Below, piece by piece: positions 32,464-41,853 of a stretch of 64,000 bases of DNA. Numbering within the stretch: the stretch's first letter is position 1; each line of letters begins with the position of its first letter. Source of the stretch: Dermanyssus gallinae (taxonomy: Eukaryota > Arthropoda > Arachnida > Mesostigmata > Dermanyssidae); the NCBI GenBank assembly GCA_003439945.1, contig QVRM01001115.1, positions 333,981-397,980 of the forward strand, in the 5' to 3' direction. The notes under the pieces are model-generated. The model was given only the letters and a program-made list of their open reading frames with translations. It was not told the DNA's origin and searched no databases. A program made the position numbers and the translations under genes.

Positions 32464-34131
32464 AGTGTGTTGCAAAAAATTAGCAACTCATGTTTTTTGT
32501 GATAATTTCGGCTTGGTTTATTTGAATGGCTTGAAATTTTAAGCGCATGATGTACGTGACGAAACATGAGTATAGTCTTGATTTCATTGCAATCTCATCT
32601 GCAAATCGGTTCATACAAAAAATAAAAAAGTGTGAAAAAACAGTGTTGCAAAATATTAGCAACAATAACATGCTAACAACACAGCTCTTGTTTGTAAAGT
32701 ATAGTCGATACTACAGCTGATATTCGATCCCGGGGATCAAATGTCAGGAGTATTGTCTAGCTAAATTAATCGTTATATAGCTGCAAAATATTCTACAGCT
32801 TAGTCGTTGTTCCGAACTAACGACAAAGCTTATGTTTAAACCATGGGTCGTACAAAGGATCTTTCGGATAACGAAAAGACAAGAATTGAGGCATATGCTG
32901 AGCTCGGTCATACAGTAACTGCTATAGCAACCAGATTAGGACGGCATAAGAGCACCATCAGCAGGTTCTTACAACCTGGAGTGAACCAAAGGTGCAGATA
33001 TAACAGTGGGCGTAAGCCAGTTTTGACTATTCGAGATCGGCGAAGGATCATACAGTTGGCTACTCATGACCAAATGTCTTCTTCCAGGATCAGGACTACT
33101 TTGGGAGTGCCAGTGCACCGATCTACAGTGTACCGAGTGTTAAGTTCTGACAAAAACGTGCGATACGCGAAAAGGAAGCTTATGCCGCGATAGCAACCGA
33201 AGCACGTCGCACGGCGTGAATTTTCGCATAGATACCAAACTTGGGATAACGAGTGGAAAAACATCGTCTTCTCGGATGAAAAGAAATTTAATCTCGATGG
33301 CCCTGACGGCTGTCAGTACTATTGGCACGACTTACGAAAGGAACCTAAATGGTTCTCGAAACGTGTGACCGGTGGTGGTTCTGTGAAATATTGGGGCGCG
33401 TTTGGATATAATGGGAAGTCTGATCTAGTCGAGATTGTGGGCCGAAACAATTCTGACATGTACCAGCGCATTGTCGGTTCCCAATTAGAAGCCCACTTCA
33501 GAAGAATTGGGGGACCTGACGCAGTTTTTCAACAAGACAACGCCACGTTTCATACCTCGGCTAGCACTATAGCCTTTTTTCAAGAACAAGGAGTGCCACT
33601 TTTTGACTGGCCGGCATTAAGTCCAGACCTGAATCCCATTGAAAATCTTTGGGGACATTTGGTAAAGCAAATTTACGCAAATGGTCGACAATATGATCAT
33701 CTGTCGGACCTCAAAGAAGCTGTCTAGCAAGCATGGACTAATATTCCACTTTCGTACTTACAGCAGCTCATTAACTCCATGAAAGACCGAGTTTACGATT
33801 TGATTCAGAAGAAGGGACGAAAAAACCCGTTTCTAGAATAAAATATGTAGTATCAAATAAGTCATACAGCCCTGCTAAGAATCGAATACGCTGCTAAGGC
33901 GCTATTGTTGCTAATATTTTGCAACACTGTTTTCACACTTTTTATTTTGTTTTTGTATGCAACCGATGTCGAGATTGCCATAAATCAACACTATGATCAT
34001 GTTTTTCGTCCATGTACTCATGCGCTTAAAATTTCAAGCCATTTAAATAAACAAGCCGAAAAGCACAAAAAAAATTATCAACACACAAAACATATAGAAA
34101 GAGTTAGACAAATTTAATATGATAACACACT
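32464..34131 (+). mobile_element. Tc1-like transposon with long IR/DR-type ends
   Basis: The ends AGTGTGTT (32464) and AACACACT (to 34131) lie in TA repeats. The inverted terminal regions are about 200 bp. A sub-repeat TGTTGCAAAAWATTAGCAAC occurs near the outer left end (32468) and again at 32643, and its complement occurs at the right inner site (about 33906-33925); the right outer copy is degraded. Such paired sites are typical transposase-binding sites of IR/DR Tc1 elements. Length 1.67 kb. Confidence 0.9.
32843..33841 (+). pseudogene. Tc1-family transposase, two in-frame TAG stops
   Basis: One continuous frame of 332 codons starting MGRTKDLSDNEKTRIEAY, broken only by TAG at about 33191-33193 and 33725-33727. 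Residues 1-115 carry two helix-turn-helix units (TRLGRHKSTISRFL; VPVHRSTVYRVL). The catalytic DDE set is present: VFSDEKKFNLDG (Asp), VFQQDNATFHTS (Asp) and SPDLNPIENLWGHL (Glu, 34 residues on). The C-terminus is KKGRKNPFLE. With no frameshift at all, this is the least decayed transposase in the window. Similar to Tc1/Tc3-type enzymes; a specific subfamily cannot be assigned by eye. Confidence 0.93.
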
Positions 34132-34277
34132 ATATATATAGAAAATATATATATATATATACTGAAATGGATGATAGAGAGAGACGAGAGAGGAGGTGGA
34201 AAAGACTGGATAAATGGTTAGATATATATATATATATATATATATACATACATATCATATGTTATATATATATATAT
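34132..34277. repeat. (TA)n-rich interval with short unique islands
   Basis: TA tracts at 34131-34160, 34221-34250 and 34263-34277, separated by a purine-rich island (about 34165-34215). Confidence 0.9.
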
Positions 34278-34440
34278 TTACTGCAACGTCTGTCATTGGA
34301 TGTTCAGAGAGGGAATGCCGCTTCGGTGAGAGGCACCCTGGCTAGGTGGACCAGCCCAAGCCTGGACCTAACGCCTTGAGTTAAGCCCCGAGCGGGCTGT
34401 GCACATGTTCTTACATCACAAATGTATATCTTAATACACA
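34278..34440 (+). pseudogene. RLE-type retrotransposon tail fragment
   Basis: Starts within a (TA)n tract. The frame reads LQRLSLDVQRGNAASVRGTL and stops at TGA 34377-34379; the rest is 3'UTR. It matches the fragment at 9542-9664 (LDVQRGNAASVRGTLLKW) and the C-terminus of the large copy at 44 kb. Only about 33 codons remain. The 5' truncation point lies exactly in TA repeats. Confidence 0.75.
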
Positions 34441-34452
34441 TAAATAAATAAT

Positions 34453-34456
34453 GATA

Positions 34457-34488
<32 letters not shown>

Positions 34489-34507
34489 ACATATATATAT
34501 ATATATA
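34453..34507. repeat. (TA)n microsatellite
   Basis: TA tract with one ACATA interruption, abutting the 3' end of the R2-like element. Confidence 0.96.
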
Positions 34508-37471
34508 AACGTCCCCAGCTCTTGTGATCCTGGTGCGCCCTGTAGACCCGTAAGGTCCCCTGCACGGTCAGGACGGTTAGGTCGATCAGGTTCTTCTTAG
34601 ACACCCCGAGATTCAGTAGATCCTTCACCGACTCGGGTTCCCACACACCGGTCATGGACACAGTGATGGACCCGAATCGGTGGGATGAGCCGGGTAGCTG
34701 ATCTCTGATCTCGGGGATGTCGTACTTCCTGATCTTATCCCGTCTGGCCCGTGCAAGGTCCCTAGATGGTCCTCACACCTCGGTGTCTAAGACCCAGACC
34801 TCGGAGGGTGTTGTGATCACGAGGTCTGGTCTCAGTGAGGATGCGGTGGGTCTACAGAAGGTGCGCTCGCGGTCCACCTGCAGTCCCTTCTCACGCAGTA
34901 GTCGGGAGACCCGCTCACAAATGTCGTCGTGACGCTTTATGATGGGGAGGTGGGTGTAATCGCACAGTTGACTGACGTGAGCCAGCGTCTCGACGGCGTT
35001 GCACCCGTGACGACAGTATTTGTCGTACCCGGGGCGGCCTCTGGCGAGTCTGGCACGCGTTGGTAGTGCGTTGATCCTCATCTTAATGAGATTGATGTAC
35101 TCCTTACCTGATAGGTAAGGAGTACCCTTAACCCAATTTTGTGTAAAAGGGGTTTTGTGTGCGTCTTTTAAGTGAGCCCCATCGAACGTGTTATGTAGTG
35201 TTTGAGACCAGTAGTCGGTCTCTTGTGCAGCACTTTCTATAGTCGTGTCCCCGAATACACATAGGGCGCTGGTTTTCGCCAGTTCGTCCTTGTGATAGTC
35301 CGAGGACAGCAGCCATTTCGTGCCAATGTGGGGTGATTTCTGTAGGTTGGTGAGTCGGGTGAGGTGAAGTCTGGGTATTAGTGTGCGGAGACAGGGGACG
35401 TCCAGACCGCCGTGTGATGTGTGCGCGTAAAGAAATGCGTTTGGCACGGAGTTTTCGAGTTTGAGCCAATGCACTTTCACCGTACGCCTGATCTCGTTAT
35501 CTAATTCTGTTAGGAAGGCTCTGGATGGCCGGGGACCCGCGACCAATCTGTAAAGGATTTTTGGAATAGCGAATTGTTTTAGTATTACTAGTCTTTGCTG
35601 GGGTTTGAGGGGCGCTATTGTTAGTCTGCTAAGAAAATCTAGGAGTGTATCCTTAGCTGAGTCGACCCTGCCAGTATTGTCGAATTCGATGCCAAGGTAC
35701 CTCCATCGAGCGCTTAAACCTTTTGTGGGCAAAAGCCTCTCTCCAGCGGTGAATTCTGGGGAGGTCTGATAGAAACTTTTCTTCTCCTGCCCGTCATACA
35801 GGTGGGAGATAGTAAAGCTCTTTTCAGGATTAATTTCTAGGCCTCTTACTTTTAATCGTTGGCTAAATCTAGGAGTTGTTAGAGAGTATTTTTGGTGGAC
35901 GCAAGGAGAATGAGGTCATCCGCAAAAGCTAGGCCCATAAGGCGGGTTCCCTCTTTTAGTTGGTATCCTATGTTAGTTTCGTTAAGTTTACGTAGAATGT
36001 CGTCGAGAACTAAATTAAATAACAGAGGCGACAAGGGATCGCCTTGACGGAACACCTCGTGTGGGCCTGATTGTACGACATTCTTTGCTAAATTCTAAAA
36101 GTGTTAGGGAGGATTGGTAAAGGCGCTCGATCTAAACGATGAAGACCCTTGGGTACTCCCTGCTCTCGAGTGTCCACAGGACCGCGTCGTGACTGATCGA
36201 GTCGAACGCCTTTCTTAGGTCGATCGACGCGATCCTCAGTTCGCGGCCCGTGGTCTTGGCATCATGAATGATGCCATCAAGAACATTGAGGTTCTCAAAG
36301 GTTCTATCGTAGGGGATGAACTCTCGCTGGGTGTGGAGAATTTTCATAGAAGCTTGGATACGTTTAGATAATATTTTATTTAGCGTTCGTTGAATATAAG
36401 AACTAATTGAGATGGGACGGAGGTCACTCGGGGAGGATGCATTCGTGACCTTGGGGATGAACGCTACACGAGCCTTCTGCTGGCAGGGGGGGATGTCACT
36501 TAGAAGTAATATATTTAGGAGACAGCAGACTGTTTCTTTAGGGAGTTTACGGAGGGATGCTAATTTAATCCCATCCAAGCCTAGTGCTTTAGAAGATCTA
36601 CGGAGTGCAATTTGCGTTTCAAATAGGGAGATAGGGTTTGAAACGCATGTGAGATCAGGGTTGGGGATATAGGGGTTAGGAGTGAGTGGTGGTGGGGGAG
36701 GTTGGGTCATTGCATTGGTCCAATGCTCTACAACTTCCGTGTCATTCATGTTGTTTATGCGTCGTGTACCGTCCAGTATGCCTTGAGCACATTTGGATCG
36801 GTTTTTGTGTGATCGCTTAGCTCTTGTGTGATCGCGTAGTGTTCCCTTCGTAGCTGTCGCTTTGACAACACCCGATCGGTGGATGGGGTTGTCGCCGCTG
36901 TACTTGGGGTGTGCATGTTGTTTAGATGTTTATCTAAAAAGATGTGTAGTGTTTCTGTATGTGATTCCCCCCGACAAATAATATTTGTCAGTTGGGTAAG
37001 GTCTGTTGTAGTTGTGTGTGGGGGGGAGTCTGTTAGTGAGGGCTTGTATTTGCGCAATTATTGCGTCTTTTGGGGAGGGAAACAATGTTTCTATTGGGTC
37101 GTTGGTCGATCTCTTTGGATAAGGATCGCCAGACTCGTCAGAGGAAGACGATTGTCGGGTTCGCTTGCTCGCAAGCTCCCTGACCTTCGCCTTATGCGCC
37201 GTCGTCCTCCGCTGGCTTTTAATCGAGTCAACCGTGCGATCGGGAAATTTAGAAAGAAGATGATCGATGATCTCGCCGGGTGTCACATTATTATTTTCTG
37301 ATGTAAGGTGGCTTCTAAATAGGCGAGAAAGTCACGGTCTTGGGGATCCCAGCGCGCCTTTTTAAGAGGTGGTTGGCTGCTTACGTCGTCATTCCACTCA
37401 GACGGATGGTTCCGTCTGAGGTGAATGCGGAGGCCGGATTTGGTGTTAAAAATTCGTAACCTGCCGGTATA
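34508..37471 (-). mobile_element. R2-clade non-LTR retrotransposon, long copy
   Basis: Minus strand, 3 kb. The 3' end directly meets (TA)n at 34507 with almost no 3'UTR. The 5' end is cut at 37471, where mariner 2b begins. It has a zinc finger, Myb region, R2-type RT and RLE endonuclease. No 28S rRNA gene sequence is present around it. Confidence 0.92.
34515..37466 (-). pseudogene. R2-like ORF (zinc finger, Myb, RT, RLE endonuclease)
   Basis: Reading from 37466: a zinc-finger remnant FNTKSGLRIHLRRNHPSEWN, then Myb-like KKARWDPQDRDFLAYLEATL and (37286-36930) IIDHLLSKFPDRTVDSIK. RT at 36749-36132 has GLDGIKLASLRKLP, FIPK...LRPISISSYIQRTLN, and SIDLRKAFDSISHDAVLW. The palm continues at about 36065-35880 with FRQGDPLSPLLFNLVLDDIL and the active site LAFADDLILLAS. 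Thumb and endonuclease follow at 35732-34773 (ARGRPGYDKYCRHGC, ETLAHVSQLC, IKRHDD, LRPDLVITTPSEVWVLDTEV), then the tail to 34515. Stops or shifts lie near 37250, 36755, 36100, 35870 and 34770. Confidence 0.93.
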
Positions 37472-37473
37472 TA

Positions 37474-38539
37474 CAGGTAGTTCAATAAGTTCTTAGAATG
37501 AGCTTTTTAGAATTTCTTTCGCTTTCACCGTTATTGGAAACGGCAACTTTTCGACTGCTAGCAGTCAAAATATTATGGTAATTGGCCGTTGCGATTTCGT
37601 TTGATCGCTTTTCCCGTGCAACGTATCGGCGTGATTTTGAAAAACGGAGAAAAAAGAGTTTCGAGTGGTTATCAAGCATTTTATTTCAAAGGTTGGAATG
37701 CGACCCAAGTGAAAACTGAGTTAGACGAGGTGTACGATGACTCTGCGCCATGTTTTGCCACTGTTTCCAACTGGATTAATGAGTTAAAAAGGAGGTCGCA
37801 GGAGCACCGGGATGAACTACGTTCAAAACGCCCAAAAACGGCAACTGATTAGGAAAACGTGGAAAAGGTACGGAAAATCGTTGCCGCAGATAAGCGAGTG
37901 AATATTAGGGAGATAGCGGAGGCCTTGGGGATCAGTTTGGGTAGTGTGCATTTCATCCTGCACGAAAACTTGAAGATGAAAAAGCTCAGAGCAAAATGTG
38001 TGCCGCATTTGCTCAACCAAGGCCAAAAAGACGCGCGTGTTTCCGCTTCACAGCAAAATTTGGCCAAGATGTCGAAAAATCCGTCGGATTTTTGGCGCAG
38101 ATTCGTGACCGTCGTGATCGTCGACCAACTCATCGTGAAACGGCCCGCTTTGCAGAAGAAGGTTGTCCTGTTTCACCAGGACAATGCTCCCGCACACAAG
38201 TCCCGGCAAGCATCGTCAAAACTGGCCCAACTGAGGTTCGAACTTATTGAACAACCTTCCTATTCTCCAGACCTGGCCCCCTCTGATTATTTCCTCTTCG
38301 AACATTTGAAGAATAGTCTCGGTGGAAAGCGTTTTTCCAGCAATGAAGAGGTTAAGGCTGCTGTCAATGCCTATTTTCAGTCTAAAGACGCGGAATTCTA
38401 CTTAAGAGGTATAAAAGCTCTGAAATCTTGGTGGGAAAAGTGTATTGAGCATCTCGGGGAGTATATCGAATAAGATAAATTTAAAAACATGATTTGGAAA
38501 ATTCTTGGTTTTCATTCTAAGAACTTATTGAACTACCTG
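37474..38539 (+). mobile_element. mariner transposon 2b (plus strand, internally deleted)
   Basis: TIRs CAGGTAGTTCAATAAGTTCT at 37474 and the complement ending CTACCTG at 38539, with TA on both sides. About 1.07 kb, shorter than the usual 1.3 kb because of an internal deletion. It joins the 5' end of the R2-like element to the A-tail of R1-like element E. Confidence 0.94.
37625..38473 (+). pseudogene. mariner 2b transposase pseudogene
   Basis: The N-terminal part (37589 frame, KRVSSGYQAFYFKGWNATQV ... RPKTATD, stop at 37850-37852) continues one stop later as 37859-38473: EIAEALGISLGSVHFILHEN, CVPHLLNQGQKDARV, then FWRRFVTVVIVDQLIVKRPA. That last join deletes everything between the FWRRF region and the block before the second Asp, so the first catalytic Asp is gone. 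The second (FHQDNAPAHKS) and third (YSPDLAPSDYFLF) remain. Non-autonomous. Confidence 0.93.
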
Positions 38540-38706
38540 TATATATATATTTTTTTTTGTGGAGGAGGGTGAATGTATTTACGCACGCTTCGAGTACGGA
38601 GTATTTCCGCTCTCGAGAGCAGTGTGGGGCTCGACCCTGGCGCTTGGATGTTGGTCCGCCAAGACCACTACCCACTAAACACACCTCCCCCCTTAAGCTT
38701 CACTCT

Positions 38707-38749
38707 CTAATGGCCCAGATATCCATAGAACAGTACTATGGGCCATTAG
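38707..38749 (-). promoter_or_regulatory. Conserved 3'UTR stem-loop of R1-like element E
   Basis: Outer stem CTAATGGC/GCCATTAG: relative to elements C and D both sides of one base pair changed together (G-C to A-T), keeping the stem. Inner stem CCATAG/CTATGG is retained; the loop differs by one base. Confidence 0.68.
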
Positions 38750-38889
38750 GAGAAGTGGCGAGCGCCTAGCGGATCATTTGGCCGAGGTCACTCACGGGTT
38801 CCCCCACCAGTCCGACGTGCTTGTCCCAACACCTGCAAACCCGTTTGATTACAAGCCACGTCATCTGTTGATGTCGTAAGCGCTATCCG

Positions 38890-41522
38890 TTATCTTCTGT
38901 ACTTGCCAAGCTCCGCTTTCTTTTTCATCACCGCAGTTGCCATTTCCTCGCCCAGCCTCCATGCCGATGCTGTGCTGCATATGTACTCCACAAACGTTCT
39001 CATGTCACTTTTCGGCGGGTCTGGTATCCCGACTCCTTGTTTTCCTGCTTCTTTGGCCCATCTCAATCGTAGCAGCGCTATGGCGTTTGTCCTTGCCTGC
39101 TCTAGTCCCTTGCATTTTAAGAGAGTGTGCTCGGGGTCATCGCCGATACCGTCTACACAGTGCACGCAGGTTACCGAGGGAGCTTTGCCTATACGAAATA
39201 GATAACTTTGAAAATCACCGTGGCCAGTGAGACACTGCGTGAGGAAAAAGTTAATTTCTCCGCCGGGCGGTCAATCCACTTCTTTATGTCAGGGATGAGC
39301 AGGCGAAGTGAATAACCCGATGAGCCTGCGGGAATGGCATCCCATTCTTCTTGCCACAATCTTATCGTCTTTTCCCTTTCAGCTTCTTTGTTAGATTCAG
39401 ACCCTCCTTCCCATATACTTTTCCTTTCTTTCACTACCAAGTCCCAAGGTGGGGAGCCAGCCAGTACCAGAGCTGCGTTCGTGCTTACCGTGCGGTAGGC
39501 CTGCAGGATCCTAAGCGCCGCTGTTCTCTGCTTTCTTCTTAGGGCTGTTTTTGCCGTTCTCGTTTTCAAGGTGTTCTGCAGCCAGACAGGCGCCGCGAAA
39601 AGTGCATTGGACTCGGTAACCGACATTAGAAGTCGTCGCCGGCACTCCCGCGGTCCGTGTAAGTTTGGCAGGATCTTGCCTATCGCGTTAGCCGCTTTAG
39701 CCGCCTTGCCCGTACACTTTCTAATGTAATTTGTCCCCCTGAGACCCTTGTCTAGTAGGACGCCAAGATATTTGGTCTCTGTTACTTGCTTGATTTCCTG
39801 GCCCGCCACCATCAGTTTCATGCTGTCTACTCTTTTCCTGCCTGTCAGAACGATGGCCTCGCTCTTTTCCGGGGCAAATTGTAGCCCAGCGCTATCCATC
39901 CATCTCTTCGTGGACCAGAGAGCCATGTTTGTCTTTAATTCTAGTTCTTCCTCTGTTTTTGCTTGAGAAATTATGGCTAAGTCATCCGCATAAGCAATCA
40001 TTTCTACTCCCTGTGGGAGATCTTGTCTCAGAACGTCGTCATATGTTATGTTCCAGAGCAGGGGTCCCAGGATTGACCCTTGAGGAACTCCTGCAGTCAT
40101 GTCTATCTCCACTGTGCCGTTAAAAACTTCTCTGTCCTCTAAGTATCCTGAAACGGCTCTTACGAGAAATGAAGGGACCGCTTTTCTCACTAGAGTGTCT
40201 AAAATTTCTTTCCACGGCAGACTGTTAAACGCGTTCCTGACGTCGAGAAGGACTGCCACAAGGAGCTTTCGTTTATATATAGGTTCGCCGTGAAGCAAGT
40301 CAGCTTTAGCTGTTATTCGTTGTATTGCTGTAAGAGCTGATCTTTTCTTGCGAAATCCATATTGATTGGACGACAGGAGACCATACTGTTCCGCAAACGT
40401 CCTAAGTCTGTCTTCTATAATTGCCTCATACCCTTTTGCTAGGGTGTTCAGGAGACATACGGGTCTGTACCCTCCGTTACTTTTGGGAATCAAGACCACT
40501 TCCGCCCTTTTCCAGTCTCTAGGCATTTCCCCACTTGCCATCGCCTTGGTAAAAACTGCCGCTACCACCTCCGGGTGTTCCCTGAAGAGCATCTTTACCG
40601 CTATGGGCGGAATGCCGTCGGGTCCTGGAGATCTCCCTGGCTTGAGCCTCTCCGCTGCCATCAATACCTCTGCGCGTGTGATAGGCGGGAACTCCTCTTC
40701 TTCTGAAGTTGTCCCTCTTCTTGCGTATGTTTCCCTATTAGAATGTCCATGCTGTGGAAATAGATTGTTTAAAATGTGTACGACCTCTGTGTCTGGCAGT
40801 GTGACTTTTGGAGCCTGCAGGCCTCTCCCTCTAATCATTTTGTAGGGTTTTTCCCATGGCTTGTCATTTATGTCCTTTATCATTTGTCGCCAGTAGAGCT
40901 TTTTGCTTTCCGCTATTTTGTTTTTTAAAAGCGCTCTGAGTCTTCTATAATTTTCCAAGGCGAGGGTCTCGGCCTCCCGGGTCCTGTGGCGTTTTTTGAG
41001 CTCCCTTTTGGCTCTGTTACAATCCGCCCGTTTCTGCGCTATGACGCTGTTCCATCAGTGTTTTGGCTGGCATGTAACCCTTCTTGGGTGAGGGGGCTTC
41101 GTAACTCTACTGCAGGCCCTTTTGAGGGCGTCATGCAGTTCTTCTGGGGTGTGGTGGGAAGTTGTAAGGATTGCCTTCTTGAGTTCGCTCTTAAAGACCT
41201 CTTCGTCCTTGATCCTGTAGTACATCTAACTTCTTTTAGGCAACGCTTTTTCTTGCTGCAGTTCTAGCGTAAACCCAATACAGTAGTGATCGCTGAGGTT
41301 TTCTTCTTCAGTGAGCACTGTCCGATCTTTTATTTTATTGGATATTGTGTCGTTGCATAATGTTAGGTCGACCGTTGACTGATATCCAGCCCTGTGAAAG
41401 GTCGGGTCTTTGCCGTCGTTCTGAATATACAGGTCCAGGCTGGCAGCCCATTCCATCAAGATTCTTCCTCTCTTGTTGGTACGCCGCGACCCCCATGTTT
41501 CCGATGCCGCGTTAAAGTCTCC
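38890..41522 (-). pseudogene. R1-like ORF2 of element E
   Basis: The endonuclease end (41459-41226: TVLTEEENLSDHYCIGF) is followed, after a degraded linker, by a long RT frame 40958-39189: RSPGPDGIPPIAVK, VVLIPKSNGGYRPVCLL, QYGFRKKRSALTAI, LLDVRNAFNSLPW, GVPQGSILGPLLWNITYDD, AYADDLAIISQAK. The C-terminal knuckle region 39165-38890 begins with HCVDGIGDDPEHTLLKC (its first Cys falls in the adjoining frame). The 590-codon RT frame has no stop, so this is the longest intact retrotransposon reading frame here. Frameshifts lie near 39200 and 41000-41220. Confidence 0.94.
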
Positions 41523-41546
41523 TATATATATATATATATATATATA
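41523..41546. repeat. (TA)n tract at 5' break of element E
   Basis: TA units lying between the truncated endonuclease of element E and a solo mariner end. Confidence 0.95.
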
Positions 41547-41595
41547 CAGGTAGTTCAGTAAGTTCTTAGAATGAGCTTTTTAGAATTCGAATTTC
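41547..41595. mobile_element. Solo mariner-2 terminal inverted repeat
   Basis: CAGGTAGTTCAGTAAGTTCT followed by the same subterminal sequence as 37474 and 25928 (AATGAGCTTTTTAGAATTCG). About 49 bp are present before TA repeats resume; no transposase or second end. Confidence 0.85.
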
Positions 41596-41596
41596 T

Positions 41597-41598
<2 letters not shown>

Positions 41599-41632
<34 letters not shown>

Positions 41633-41677
41633 ATATATACATATATATATGTGTATATATATATAAAATATATGTAT

Positions 41678-41734
<57 letters not shown>

Positions 41735-41769
41735 ATATATACATAATATATATTCCTGGGAATATATAT

Positions 41770-41812
<43 letters not shown>

Positions 41813-41853
41813 GTATATTTTCAGGAATATATATAAATATATATATTTATATA
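41599..41853. repeat. Complex (TA)n array with palindromic interruptions
   Basis: About 250 bp of TA repeats with GTGTATA/TATACAC inverted variants and the palindrome TTCCTGGGAA (about 41753-41762), related to TTCCCAGGAA in the array at about 43950-43962. Confidence 0.93.

Larger units (their letters stand above)
38550..41522 (-). mobile_element. R1-like non-LTR retrotransposon E, 5'-truncated
   Basis: Minus strand. The A-tail is the short T-run 38550-38558. The 3'UTR to about 38885 contains the shared stem-loop. ORF2 extends to 41522, where the match breaks off inside the endonuclease GDFN region exactly at a (TA)n tract. Same family group as A, C and D but a clearly separate subfamily. Confidence 0.93.
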
